Source: an uncultured Polaribacter sp. (GTDB lineage: Bacteria > Bacteroidota > Bacteroidia > Flavobacteriales > Flavobacteriaceae). Taken from it: a DNA stretch of 64,000 bases. This document shows, in pieces, positions 36,222-44,931 of this stretch. The notes under the pieces were generated by a model. The model saw only the letters and a program-made list of their open reading frames with translations, was not told where the DNA came from and did no database searches. Both the position numbers and the translations under genes were made by a program. The stretch is from contig NZ_CANLXV010000009.1 of the NCBI RefSeq assembly GCF_947495205.1, positions 65,243 through 129,242 on the forward strand, in the 5' to 3' direction. Within the stretch, counting starts at the first letter, position 1, and every line of letters begins with the position of its first letter.

Positions 36222-36231
36222 ATTTTCTAAA
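36222..36231 (-). promoter_or_regulatory. Single TTATTAACAA box between DUF493 and the AAA ATPase
   Basis: Plus-strand TTGTTAATAA, the same 10-mer that is clustered at 47.3 kb. It lies in the leader of the DUF493 gene, 14 bp from its ATG. Confidence 0.3.
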
Positions 36232-36252
36232 CTTTTTTGGGAATGCAATCTA

Positions 36253-36260
36253 CAAAATTA
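36253..36260 (-). promoter_or_regulatory. Promoter -7 element TAATTTTG for DUF493
   Basis: Plus-strand CAAAATTA reads TAATTTTG on minus, 45 bp before the DUF493 ATG. Confidence 0.45.
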
Positions 36261-36292
36261 CATTAAAAATTAGGTTTATAAACGGAATGAAT

Positions 36293-36300
36293 TATTTTTG
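36293..36300 (+). promoter_or_regulatory. TATTTTTG box 4 bp before the AAA ATPase ATG
   Basis: Reads TATTTTTG-TGAA-ATG, the same spacing as at the cysteine desulfurase. It lies inside a longer open frame starting at 36287, so it favours ATG 36305 and a leaderless mRNA. Confidence 0.45.
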
Positions 36301-36304
36301 TGAA

Positions 36305-36847
36305 ATGCAAAATAAAATTGTGCTTATTGGTGGCCCTGGAACTGGCAAAACTTCTGTATTAAATGCCCTTAAAAATCGTGGCTTTTATTGTTTTTCTGAA
36401 ATTTCTAGAGAAGTTACCTTAAAAGCACAAGAAAAAGGTATTGATCAACTTTTTTTAACAGAACCTTTATTGTTTAGCAAATTGCTTTTAGAAGGTAGAG
36501 AAGCACAATACAAAGCAGCAGAACAAGTTGCCGAAAAAGTAGTGTTTTTTGACAGAGGCATTCCTGATGTGCATGCATATATGGATTATTTTAAAACAGC
36601 TTATCCTGCCTATTTTTTAGAAAAAAGCAAACATTATAAATACACCAAAATATTTCATTTTGCGCCTTGGAAAGACATTCATATTACAGATAATGAACGT
36701 TATGAAACTTTTGAAGAATCTTTAGCAATAGATAATTTTTTAGTAAAAACATATTCAGATTTAGGCTATAAATTAATTAAAGTTCCTTTTGGTAGTATTG
36801 CCAAAAGATGCGATTTTATCATAAATTCGCTTAATAGCGATATATGA
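36305..36847 (+). CDS. AAA family ATPase (NadR-like nucleotide kinase fold)
   Basis: 180 residues from ATG 36305. P-loop GGPGTGKTS (about 8-16), SEISREVTL, VVFFDRGIPDVHAY (about 81-94, Walker B with DRG as in AAA_28), and HFAPWKDIHITDNERYET. This group resembles the ribosylnicotinamide-kinase domain of NadR and thymidylate-kinase-like enzymes; the substrate is not known. Its stop overlaps the recQ start by 4 bp (ATGA). Confidence 0.85.
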   Translation: MQNKIVLIGGPGTGKTSVLNALKNRGFYCFSEISREVTLKAQEKGIDQLFLTEPLLFSKLLLEGREAQYKAAEQVAEKVVFFDRGIPDVHAYMDYFKTAYPAYFLEKSKHYKYTKIFHFAPWKDIHITDNERYETFEESLAIDNFLVKTYSDLGYKLIKVPFGSIAKRCDFIINSLNSDI

Positions 36848-38736
36848 TTTCACCAAAAGAAATATTAGAAAAATATTGGGGATTTTCTTCCTTTAGAACA
36901 CCACAAGAAGCAATTATACAAGCCGTTTTAGCACAAAAAGACACCATTGCATTGTTGCCTACAGGTGGTGGTAAATCTATCTGTTTTCAAATACCCGCTT
37001 TAGCAAAAGAAGGCATCTGTTTGGTAATTTCTCCATTAATTGCTTTAATGCAAGATCAAGTAAAAAACTTAAACAATAAGGGTATTAAAGCTGCTTTAAT
37101 TCCTTCTGGCATAGACCAAAATGAGCAAATTACACTTTTTGATAATATAAAATTTGGCGGCTTTAAATTTTTATATATTTCACCAGAAAGATTACAGTCG
37201 CAATTTATTCAACAGAAAATAAAAGAGTTAAATGTAAATCTAATTGCTATAGATGAAGCACATTGCATCTCTGAATGGGGTCATGATTTTAGACCTTCTT
37301 ACAGAAATATTGCCGTTTTAAAAGATTTACAACCTCATGCTAATTTTATTGCTTTAACAGCAACTGCAAACCAAAAGATATTAGAAGATATTTCTAAAAA
37401 CCTAAACTTAAAAAAGCCAGTAATTTTTAAGAAATCTTTTTTTAGAGAAAATTTGGCGTATCAAATTTTTAAAATTGAAGACAAATTAACGCGTTTACTC
37501 CATATTTTTAAAAAGACAAAAAAACCAGCGATTATCTATGTAAACTCACGCAAGAAAACCATAGAGATTTCTAATTTTCTAAATGCAAATCACTTTAAAA
37601 GTTCTTTTTATCATGCAGGACTAACATCCGCAGAAAAACAAGAACATTTTAACAATTGGATGTCTGAAAAAATACCAATTATAGTTGCTACCAATGCATT
37701 TGGCATGGGTATAGACAAAGCTAATGTAGGGTTGGTAATTCATTATAATTTACCAGCTAGCACAGAAAATTATGTGCAAGAAACAGGTAGAGCTGGTAGA
37801 GATTTACAAAAATCTTTTGGCGTTTTATTATATAATGATAATGATATTAAAATACACCAGCTAAATACCCAAAATGCGTTGCCTTCAATTAAAGAAATTA
37901 AAGATGTTTTAAAAAAACTGTACCAGTATTTTAGAATTGCCCATGGTGAACTTACCATAGAAAATTTCGATTTTACCTTTTTTGAATTTTGTAAAAAACA
38001 TAATTTCTCTTTGATAAAAACAGATATCATTTTAAAATTATTATCCAATTACGGTATTATTCAACTTACCAATAATTACAATAAAAAGGCAACTTTACAA
38101 GTATTGACTTCTCATAAAGCAATTTTAAAATTTTCTGCAGAAAATACGCAATTCAAAAATTTTTTAAATGTAGTTTTAAGAACTTATGGTGGGCTTTTTG
38201 AAACTGAAACTAAAATAAACGAATTTTTAATTGCAAAAAAGGCAGGCATAACCACACAACAAACCATAAGAAATTTAGAAAAACTACAAGAAAATAATTT
38301 GGTAAACTATGTTCCTGTAAAAGCAGAAAGCTCCATAACATTCCTGTTACCTAGAGAAGACAATAGTACTGTAAATCAAATTAGTAAAGAAATAAAACAA
38401 TTTCTAAATCAGAAACAAAAAAAAGCAGCAAATTTCATAAATTTTATTAAAAACAATAAGGTTTGTAGAAGCATACAGTTGTTAAATTATTTTGATGAAA
38501 ACTCAACTAAAAATTGTGGAATTTGCGATGTCTGCATCCAAAGAAAAAAGAAGAACCCTACAAATTTAGACGCCAAAATTTTAGAATTAATTGAAAAACA
38601 TCAACAATTAACTTCTACAGAAATAAGCAGCGCAATAGAAGCGTCAGAAAATAGCATTTTAATACATTTGCAAAACCTAATAGCTATTGGTGTTTTGGTA
38701 ATAAATCATCAGAATAAATTTCAATTAAAAAAATAA
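36844..38736 (+). CDS. recQ: RecQ family ATP-dependent DNA helicase
   Basis: 630 residues, close to E. coli RecQ in length. Superfamily 2 motifs: FRTPQEAIIQAV, Walker A LPTGGGKSICFQ, AIDEAHCISEWGHDF (DEAH), ALTATA, YVNSRKKT, and QETGRAGRD. The zinc-binding region has CRSIQLLNYF then CGICDVC (near 550), followed by a winged helix; the C-terminal HRDC domain is reduced or absent. 3'-5' helicase for recombination and fork repair. Middle gene of a three-gene operon with fmt. Confidence 0.96.
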   Translation: MISPKEILEKYWGFSSFRTPQEAIIQAVLAQKDTIALLPTGGGKSICFQIPALAKEGICLVISPLIALMQDQVKNLNNKGIKAALIPSGIDQNEQITLFDNIKFGGFKFLYISPERLQSQFIQQKIKELNVNLIAIDEAHCISEWGHDFRPSYRNIAVLKDLQPHANFIALTATANQKILEDISKNLNLKKPVIFKKSFFRENLAYQIFKIEDKLTRLLHIFKKTKKPAIIYVNSRKKTIEISNFLNANHFKSSFYHAGLTSAEKQEHFNNWMSEKIPIIVATNAFGMGIDKANVGLVIHYNLPASTENYVQETGRAGRDLQKSFGVLLYNDNDIKIHQLNTQNALPSIKEIKDVLKKLYQYFRIAHGELTIENFDFTFFEFCKKHNFSLIKTDIILKLLSNYGIIQLTNNYNKKATLQVLTSHKAILKFSAENTQFKNFLNVVLRTYGGLFETETKINEFLIAKKAGITTQQTIRNLEKLQENNLVNYVPVKAESSITFLLPREDNSTVNQISKEIKQFLNQKQKKAANFINFIKNNKVCRSIQLLNYFDENSTKNCGICDVCIQRKKKNPTNLDAKILELIEKHQQLTSTEISSAIEASENSILIHLQNLIAIGVLVINHQNKFQLKK

Positions 38737-38738
38737 TA

Positions 38739-39683
38739 ATGAGAGATATACGTATCGTTTTTATGGGAACACCAGATTTTGCTGTTGCCATTTTAAAAAA
38801 CTTAATTATACATAATTACAAAGTTGTTGGTGTTATAACTGCACCAGATAAACCTGCAGGTAGAGGTCGAAAGTTAAACCAATCTGCAGTAAAAAAATAT
38901 GCACTTTCTCAAGAATTACCAATACTACAACCTACAAATTTAAAAAACCAAGCCTTTAACGATCAGTTGCAAAGCTTAAATGCAAATTTGCAAATCGTAG
39001 TTGCTTTTAGAATGTTACCCAAAATTGTATGGCAACTGCCAACGTATGGTACATTTAATTTACATGCATCTCTTTTGCCAGCATACAGAGGTGCAGCACC
39101 AATACATTGGTCTATTATTAATGGTGAAACAAAAACTGGGGTTTCTACTTTTTTTATTGATGATAAAATTGATACAGGAGAAATTATATTACAAGAAGAA
39201 ATTGATATTGCAAATAATGAAACTGTAGGCACATTGCACGATAAATTAATGCATTTAGGTGCAAATTTAGTTGCCAAAACGGTAGACCTTATTAAACAAG
39301 ATAAAGTTGCTACCACAAAACAACCTGATTTTGAAGAAAAATTTGCTCCTAAATTAAATGCTGAGAACACAAAAATAAATTGGTCAGCTTCTCTTGATTC
39401 TATTTATAATAAAATAAGAGGTTTAAATCCATTTCCTGCAGCTTGGACAATTATAAAAAATGACGAAAATGAAATTTCAGCTAAAATTTATGCTGTTTCA
39501 AAGCAAGAAGAAAATCACAATTACAAAACAGGTAAAATAATTGATAACAAAAAAGAATTAAAAGTAGCCGTACATAAAGGATACTTAATAATTGAAGAAA
39601 TAAAAATATCTGGTAAGAAAAAAATGGACGCTAAAAGTCTATTGAACGGGTTTACTTTTTCTGAAGACGCAATAATGTTGTAA
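38739..39683 (+). CDS. fmt: Methionyl-tRNA formyltransferase
   Basis: 314 residues, standard length. Formylates Met-tRNAi with 10-formyl-THF. N-terminal formyltransferase domain with IVFMGTPDFAV, NLHASLLPAYRGAAPIHWS (the SLLPxxRGAAPI signature, about 108-126), GVSTFFIDDKIDTGEI, and a C-terminal OB-like domain from about 205 (NPFPAAWT). It starts 2 bp after the recQ stop. Confidence 0.97.
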   Translation: MRDIRIVFMGTPDFAVAILKNLIIHNYKVVGVITAPDKPAGRGRKLNQSAVKKYALSQELPILQPTNLKNQAFNDQLQSLNANLQIVVAFRMLPKIVWQLPTYGTFNLHASLLPAYRGAAPIHWSIINGETKTGVSTFFIDDKIDTGEIILQEEIDIANNETVGTLHDKLMHLGANLVAKTVDLIKQDKVATTKQPDFEEKFAPKLNAENTKINWSASLDSIYNKIRGLNPFPAAWTIIKNDENEISAKIYAVSKQEENHNYKTGKIIDNKKELKVAVHKGYLIIEEIKISGKKKMDAKSLLNGFTFSEDAIML

Positions 39684-39732
39684 CCCCTTTATTGGCGTGG
39701 TTTGTAGGGTTTTTTGATTTTCAAAGACTACT

Positions 39733-39763
39733 TTATTAACATTACACCTACTTTTATTAACAA
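39733..39763 (+). promoter_or_regulatory. Pair of TTATTAACA boxes upstream of the HU gene
   Basis: Plus-strand copies at 39733-39741 and 39754-39762 (the second extends to TTATTAACAA), 21 bp start to start, same orientation. They lie 50-80 bp upstream of the -7 box, where an activator could bind. Same motif as at 2.7 kb and 47.3 kb. Confidence 0.4.
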
Positions 39764-39810
39764 AAAGGTGCTTTTTTAGGGTCTTAATTTGCCTAATCCC
39801 CCATTCCGTC

Positions 39811-39818
39811 TATATTTG
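39811..39818 (+). promoter_or_regulatory. HU promoter -7 element TATATTTG
   Basis: Consensus -7 element 53 bp before the HU ATG. The leader between is AT-rich without a visible stem. Confidence 0.55.
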
Positions 39819-39871
39819 TTAAGCTATTAAGCAAAAAAATAAAATATTAAATAATTTAAAAAACATTTATT

Positions 39872-40144
39872 ATGAACAAATCAGATTTAATCGATGCAAT
39901 GGCTGCTGACGCAGGAATTTCTAAAGTAGCAGCTAAAGCAGCTTTAGAGTCTTTTACAGATAATGTAACTTCTTCTTTAAAAAAAGGAGATAAAGTTGCT
40001 TTAGTAGGTTTTGGAACTTTTTCAGTTTCTAACAGAGCTGCAAGAAGCGGTAGAAACCCACAAACAGGAAAAACGATTCAAATTGCTGCTAAAAATGTAG
40101 CAAAATTTAAAGCTGGTGCAGGATTAAGCGATGCTGTAAACTAG
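39872..40144 (+). CDS. HU family nucleoid DNA-binding protein
   Basis: 90 residues. [18 protein letters not shown], then the beta-arm with [22 protein letters not shown] (about 45-66) and [14 protein letters not shown]. Dimeric DNA-bending architectural protein. It is separately transcribed and ends in a strong terminator. Confidence 0.97.
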   Translation: MNKSDLIDAMAADAGISKVAAKAALESFTDNVTSSLKKGDKVALVGFGTFSVSNRAARSGRNPQTGKTIQIAAKNVAKFKAGAGLSDAVN

Positions 40145-40170
40145 TAAACACAGCGTTTTACACGATATTA

Positions 40171-40200
40171 AACTCTCTTTTTTTAAGAGAGTTTTTTTTT
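40171..40200 (+). terminator. Strong intrinsic terminator after HU
   Basis: AACTCTCTT (40171-40179) pairs with AAGAGAGTT (40185-40193) over a 5-base T loop, followed by a T-run to 40200. Confidence 0.85.
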
Positions 40201-40236
40201 GTGCAAATAATTCCTATATTTATAAAAAAAGTTTAA

Positions 40237-40794
40237 ATGTCTAAATTACTTCCTAAAAAGGGTAGATTATTAGTTGCAGAACCTGCTATATTAAATGACG
40301 ATTCTTTTAACAGAGCAATTATTTTGTTAACAGAACATACAGATAACAATTCTGTTGGTTTTATATTAAACAAGCCATTAGGGTATAATTTAAATGATTT
40401 AATGCCAGAAATAGCTTGTGAGTTTAATATATACCAAGGAGGTCCTGTAGAACAGGATAATTTATATTTTGTGCATAGAATACCTCAATTATTAGAAGAT
40501 AGCATAGAAGTTGCTAATGGCATCTTTTGGGGTGGTAATTTTAATCAATTAAAAAAACTTTTAAATGAAGGATTGTTACAAGAATCAGATATCCGATTTT
40601 TCTTAGGATATTCTGGTTGGGATAAACAACAACTTTCTGAAGAATTAAAAACAAGCTCTTGGTTTGTTTCAGAAAATAATTTTGATAATATTTTTTCGAA
40701 TAAAGAAGAAAGTCTCTGGAAAAACAAATTGCTAGAAAAAGGTGGCAATTATAAACTTTGGGCAAATGCACCTAGTGATTTTAATTTAAATTAA
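40237..40794 (+). CDS. YqgE/AlgH family protein
   Basis: 185 residues, the family norm. GRLLVAEPAILNDDSFNRAIILLTEH, NSVGFILNKPLG (about 44-55), and YQGGPVEQDNLYFVH (about 66-80), then GNFNQLKKLLNEG and FFLGYSGWDKQQLSEEL. Flavodoxin-like unusual fold; no confirmed biochemical role, though linked to envelope/pigment regulation in other bacteria. Single gene, with the tRNA pair beyond on the other strand. Confidence 0.93.
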   Translation: MSKLLPKKGRLLVAEPAILNDDSFNRAIILLTEHTDNNSVGFILNKPLGYNLNDLMPEIACEFNIYQGGPVEQDNLYFVHRIPQLLEDSIEVANGIFWGGNFNQLKKLLNEGLLQESDIRFFLGYSGWDKQQLSEELKTSSWFVSENNFDNIFSNKEESLWKNKLLEKGGNYKLWANAPSDFNLN

Positions 40795-40926
40795 AAACCA
40801 TTATTCCCCAAGCAAAAAACTATTCAAAACTATTATTGATACCTTTATCTACTCCATCTTTCTAAAAACACAACACCAACTACTTTTTTAAATAATAATA
40901 GCGTTTACAACTGAATTATAAAATTC

Positions 40927-41088
40927 GTGAATAACAGCTACTTTGAATTCAAAATTGCAATAAAACTTTTGTTTCTTGTTGCTACAAGTATTTCTGAAAA
41001 AATTCTTAGAAAAAAATTAAAGAACAGCTTTAAAACTAATATTGAATTTTATAAATCTAATTCATTTACACCAAACGAATTGCTATAA
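40927..41088 (+). pseudogene. Doubtful 53-codon reading frame, possibly a decayed gene fragment
   Basis: GTG 40927 opens a 53-codon frame to TAA 41086 whose composition is protein-like (IAIKLLFLVATSISEKILRK). I do not recognise it. It sits alone in the 40795-41196 gap, which otherwise holds nothing I can identify. It could be chance in AT-rich DNA or a gene remnant. Confidence 0.2.
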
Positions 41089-41198
41089 TTATTAATGAAT
41101 TACTTTAAAATGAAAAGATGTAAGTTTTTAAAAAAGGAAAAATGTAAAAAGATCTTTTTACAGTTAAATTATAGTTGTTTAATATTTTTCAGAAATAA

Positions 41199-41230
41199 AA
41201 AAGCCTCAGTTTAAAAACTGAGGCTTTTGT
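41199..41230 (-). terminator. Terminator of the tRNA-Ser/tRNA-Pro transcript
   Basis: AAAAGCCTCAGTTT (41199-41212) pairs perfectly with AAACTGAGGCTTTT (41215-41228), 14 bp with a 2-base gap at the tip. It directly follows the tRNA-Pro 3' end. In the minus direction a T-stretch follows, and the stem can also end transcription in the plus direction. Confidence 0.8.
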
Positions 41231-41304
41231 CGGGGTGGCAGGATTCGAACCTGCGACCTCCTCGTCCCAAACGAGGCGCGATGACCGGGCTACGCTACAC
41301 CCCG
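41230..41304 (-). tRNA. tRNA-Pro (anticodon TGG)
   Basis: On the minus strand the acceptor CGGGGTG pairs with CACCCCG, the T arm contains GGTTCGAATCC, and the anticodon arm CTCGT-TTGGGAC-GAG exposes TGG, which reads CCA/CCN proline codons. The CCA end is not encoded. It is downstream of tRNA-Ser on the same strand, 14 bp apart. Confidence 0.95.
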
Positions 41305-41318
41305 AGTATTAAATTTTG

Positions 41319-41402
41319 CGGAGAGACAGGGACTCGAACCCTGGCGACAGTTACCCGTCGACAGATTAGCAATCTGCTCCATTACCACTCTGGCACCTCT
41401 CC
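41319..41402 (-). tRNA. tRNA-Ser (anticodon GCT)
   Basis: Minus strand. Acceptor GGAGAGG pairs with TCTCTCC (one G-U at the end), the anticodon loop TTGCTAA gives GCT for AGC/AGU serine codons, and the long variable arm is GACGGGTAACTGTC, as expected for class II tRNAs. T arm with GGTTCGAGTCC. CCA not encoded. First of the tRNA pair. Confidence 0.95.
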
Positions 41403-41502
41403 TTTTTAATGAACTACTGCATTTATCTAAAAATGCGAGTGCAAATGTACTATTACATTTACAATATTACAAATGGTTTCTTAACTTTTTTCTATATTTT
41501 TT

Positions 41503-43566
41503 TTAATCAGGATACTCTAGCCTTAAGTGATAGATGTTTAGCAGTTTTTTCTTAATAACTTTCTTTATTGTTTCGATCTCTTTAAATGTAACATCTGCAT
41601 TTAAAAATTGATTTTCTGCCATCTGTTTATCTGTAATTTTATCTATTAAATCGCTAATAGATTGTGCTGTTGGCTTTTTTAAACTTTTAGAAGCTGCTTC
41701 TGAAGCATCACACATCATTAAAATAGCGGTTTCTTTAGAAAAAGGATTTGGTCCTTTATATTGAAATTTTTTAATATCAATATGTTCATCTGGGTTTTGC
41801 TCCTTTTCTTTCATATAAAAATAATAGACCGTACTCGTTCCATGATGTGTTCTAATAAAATCTATAATCCTATCTGGTAGCTTATATTTTTTTGCAATTT
41901 CTATTCCTTTAATAACATGGTCTGTTATTATTTTTGCGCTATCTCTAGGAGGTAATTCGTTATGTGGATTTACGCCTGTAGTTTGATTTTCTATAAAATA
42001 CATAGGATCTACCATTTTACCTACATCATGATATAGTGCACCTGTTCTAACCAACATAGAATTTGCTCCTATTTCATTAGCCGCTGCTTCTGCTAAATTA
42101 GCGACTTGCATAGAGTGCTGAAAAGTACCTGGAGCTTTTTCATTTAAATCTCTTAATAATTTTGTGTTTGTATTAGAGAGTTCTAACAAAGTAACATCAG
42201 ACACCAAACCAAATACTTTTTCATAGATATAAATTAAAATAATAGATAAAAAAGATAACAAACCATTCACTGCAAATAAAATAAAATATTCTAAATTAAT
42301 TTGAGAGGCATTACCTTCTCTAATTATAGAAAATGCAAAATACGTAATCATGTAAATTCCTGTAATTTGTGCAACAGAAATAAAAAGATTTGCTCTTTTA
42401 TACAATTCAGAAACCGTTAAAATAGTTACAATACCTGCAATAATATGAAGGTAAATAAACTCAAAGCTATTGGGCACAATGTAACCTAAAAGCAATACTG
42501 TTAAAACGTGCGTAAAAAGACCAAGGCGTGCATCAAAAAAAGCTTTTAAAATAATTGGCAGTATACTTAAAGGCACAACATATAGGTAATCTACATTATA
42601 TTTTATAACAAGTGTTTGTATAAATATCATAGAAAACACATTAAAAAATATAAACGTTACTTTATTGGTATTATTAAAAATTTCTATTCTATATTTTTGA
42701 AGAAATAGCAATAACATTAATAAGGCTAACGCAACCAGAATGGTATAGCCAAAAATAATCCAATTGTAATTAGATTCTGTCCAAACTTTAGACTCAGATT
42801 CACTTTTTAAAGAATTTAAAATGGCCAACTTTTTTCCTTCAACAATATCTCCTTTTAAAATAATTAATTCACCAGCAGATACTTTTCCTTTAGTATAAGA
42901 AATATTAGACATTTCTGTTTCTAAAACTTTATCCGTAAACGCTGCGTCATAAAAAACATTCGGTTTTATAATTTCTGATAAAACAGTGTATACCTGCGCC
43001 ACAAAAGTATTTGAATTTGAATTGGGAATTCCCGCTGATATTTTCTTTAAGACGTTGTTAGAATTTAATAGGTTTTTAAACAAAACATTTTCTACAACAT
43101 TCCCTTTTTTTATAGCCACCAACTCATTTCCGTTAGAAACCCTATCCTGACTAATTACTTCTAAAAAACCAGTTTTATATATTTCTTTTATAATGTTTAC
43201 ACCCCTGAGAATTAAACGTTCCCTATCAACTAAATTTACGGAATCATTTTGTGTAAATGCGCTTACCCTTCTTTTAAAAGTAGCCAAAACTTCCTCTTGC
43301 ACAAGTTCATCATAATTAAAATACAATTGTGTACTAACAGAAATCTGTTTTTTCTCAATAACTATTTCTTCTTCAGATTTTTGAATAGCAAAATCAAAAG
43401 GGGCATACAAATTATCATATTTCCATAATTGCCCATTATTAAAATCGTACTTAAACTGCCCTCCTTTTGGAAACAAATACACAATAGCTGTTGTAGTTAT
43501 TAAAAACAGCATTACCTTATAAATTATGGCGTTGTTTTGATAGAGTTTGTTTACTAAATTACTCAT
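41503..43566 (-). CDS. 7TMR-HD family HDIG phosphodiesterase (PgpH-like)
   Basis: 687 residues. A membrane helix near residue 18, an extracytoplasmic HDED domain (about 50-265), seven membrane helices (about 267-455), and a cytosolic HD domain (about 470-640) with HSMQVANLAEAAANEIG, GALYHDVGKMVDP and IRTHHGTS. PgpH proteins hydrolyse cyclic di-AMP. The HD metal ligands are intact, so hydrolysis is likely. Bacteroidota usually make c-di-AMP with a DacA-type cyclase, not present in this window. Promoter 20 bp upstream; the tRNAs lie downstream on the same strand. Confidence 0.93.
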   Translation of the reverse strand: MSNLVNKLYQNNAIIYKVMLFLITTTAIVYLFPKGGQFKYDFNNGQLWKYDNLYAPFDFAIQKSEEEIVIEKKQISVSTQLYFNYDELVQEEVLATFKRRVSAFTQNDSVNLVDRERLILRGVNIIKEIYKTGFLEVISQDRVSNGNELVAIKKGNVVENVLFKNLLNSNNVLKKISAGIPNSNSNTFVAQVYTVLSEIIKPNVFYDAAFTDKVLETEMSNISYTKGKVSAGELIILKGDIVEGKKLAILNSLKSESESKVWTESNYNWIIFGYTILVALALLMLLLFLQKYRIEIFNNTNKVTFIFFNVFSMIFIQTLVIKYNVDYLYVVPLSILPIILKAFFDARLGLFTHVLTVLLLGYIVPNSFEFIYLHIIAGIVTILTVSELYKRANLFISVAQITGIYMITYFAFSIIREGNASQINLEYFILFAVNGLLSFLSIILIYIYEKVFGLVSDVTLLELSNTNTKLLRDLNEKAPGTFQHSMQVANLAEAAANEIGANSMLVRTGALYHDVGKMVDPMYFIENQTTGVNPHNELPPRDSAKIITDHVIKGIEIAKKYKLPDRIIDFIRTHHGTSTVYYFYMKEKEQNPDEHIDIKKFQYKGPNPFSKETAILMMCDASEAASKSLKKPTAQSISDLIDKITDKQMAENQFLNADVTFKEIETIKKVIKKKLLNIYHLRLEYPD

Positions 43567-43585
43567 ATAGTTATGGTTCTAGAAA

Positions 43586-43593
43586 CAAACTTA
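43586..43593 (-). promoter_or_regulatory. Promoter -7 element TAAGTTTG for the HDIG protein
   Basis: Plus-strand CAAACTTA reads TAAGTTTG on minus, 19 bp before the ATG. Confidence 0.45.
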
Positions 43594-43699
43594 CTGTAAA
43601 AATATTTAGGTTTAAAATTACAAGGATACAATCCCTTTAAAATTGATTAAATTTCTTTAATTTAGCCATAATTCCGATGAATTTAAAATCTACTAGAAT

Positions 43700-44878
43700 A
43701 TGAAAGAAGTTGTAATTGTATCTGTTGCAAGAACCCCTATTGGCAGTTTTTTAGGGAGTTTGTCTGGTATACCAGCCACTAAATTAGGCGCAATTGCCAT
43801 AAAAGGTGCTTTAGATAAAATAAATTTAGATACAAATTTAGTAGATGAAGTTTTCATGGGAAATGTAGTTTCTGCTGGTTTAGGGCAAGCGCCAGCAAGA
43901 CAAGCCGCTATTTATGCTGGAATTCCAGAAAACGTGCCTTGTACAACTGTAAATAAAGTTTGTGCCTCTGGCATGAAATCTATAATGCTAGCAGCACAAA
44001 CCATTGCTTTAGGTGATGCAGCAATTGTAATTGCTGGAGGTATGGAAAACATGAGTAGCATACCTCATTATCAACATGCAAGAAAAGGATCTAAATTTGG
44101 CCCAATTACCATGGAAGATGGCATGCAAAAAGATGGTTTAGTAGATGCATACCAACAAGTAGCAATGGGTGTTTGTGCAGATGAATGTGCAACAAAATAT
44201 AATTTTTCTAGAGAAGAGCAAGATAATTTTGCCATAACCTCTTACAACAAAGCTGCCAAAGCTTGGAAAGATGGTAAATTTAAAGAAGAAATTGTACCAG
44301 TTTCTATACCTCAAAGACGCGGAGAACCTATTTTATTTACTGAAGACGAAGAGTTTAAAAATGTAAAACTAGAAAAAATACCTACTTTAAGACCTGCATT
44401 TACAAAAGAAGGCACTGTAACCGCTGCAAATGCATCTACAATTAACGATGGAGGTGCTGCTTTAGTGCTAATGTCTGCAGAAAAGGCAAAAGAATTAAAA
44501 ATTAAACCATTGGCAAAAATAGTAAGTTATGCAGATGCTGCACAAGAACCTAAATGGTTCACCACAGCACCTGCCAAAGCATTACCAAAAGCTTTAGAAA
44601 AAGCTAATATAAATATTAAAGATGTAGATTTTTTTGAGTTAAACGAAGCTTTTTCTGTAGTTGGTTTGGCTAACATAAAGCTTTTAAACCTGAATAATAA
44701 TAAGGTAAATGTAAATGGTGGAGCAGTTTCATTAGGACATCCTTTAGGTGTCTCTGGCGCTAGAATTATAATTGCTTTAACCTCTATTTTAAAACAAAAT
44801 AATGCGAAAATTGGTGCAGCAGGAATTTGTAATGGTGGTGGTGGTGCAAGTGCTATGGTTATAGAAAGAGTTTCTTAA
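43700..44878 (+). CDS. Acetyl-CoA C-acetyltransferase (thiolase)
   Basis: 392 residues. Condenses or cleaves acetoacetyl-CoA. Active-site cysteine in VNKVCASGMKS (C88), NEAFSVVGLA, GHPLGVSGAR (His) and the C-terminal CNGGGGASAM (second Cys), all intact. Biosynthetic thiolase II type by overall length. The neighbouring NlpC/P60 gene is only 53 bp on but is functionally unrelated. Confidence 0.96.
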   Translation: MKEVVIVSVARTPIGSFLGSLSGIPATKLGAIAIKGALDKINLDTNLVDEVFMGNVVSAGLGQAPARQAAIYAGIPENVPCTTVNKVCASGMKSIMLAAQTIALGDAAIVIAGGMENMSSIPHYQHARKGSKFGPITMEDGMQKDGLVDAYQQVAMGVCADECATKYNFSREEQDNFAITSYNKAAKAWKDGKFKEEIVPVSIPQRRGEPILFTEDEEFKNVKLEKIPTLRPAFTKEGTVTAANASTINDGGAALVLMSAEKAKELKIKPLAKIVSYADAAQEPKWFTTAPAKALPKALEKANINIKDVDFFELNEAFSVVGLANIKLLNLNNNKVNVNGGAVSLGHPLGVSGARIIIALTSILKQNNAKIGAAGICNGGGGASAMVIERVS

Positions 44879-44931
44879 AGAATTGATATTTATGACGGTA
44901 CTTTTAAAATTTAAAAACCAAAAACAATAGT

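Noticed and set aside
38963-39370. A 135-codon minus-strand frame opposite fmt
   Set aside because: Fmt carries complete formyltransferase signatures across this region; the antisense frame is a codon-bias shadow.
41227-41409. A 60-codon plus-strand frame over the tRNA pair
   Set aside because: It is the antisense of tRNA-Pro and tRNA-Ser, a classic false gene call; both cloverleafs are complete.
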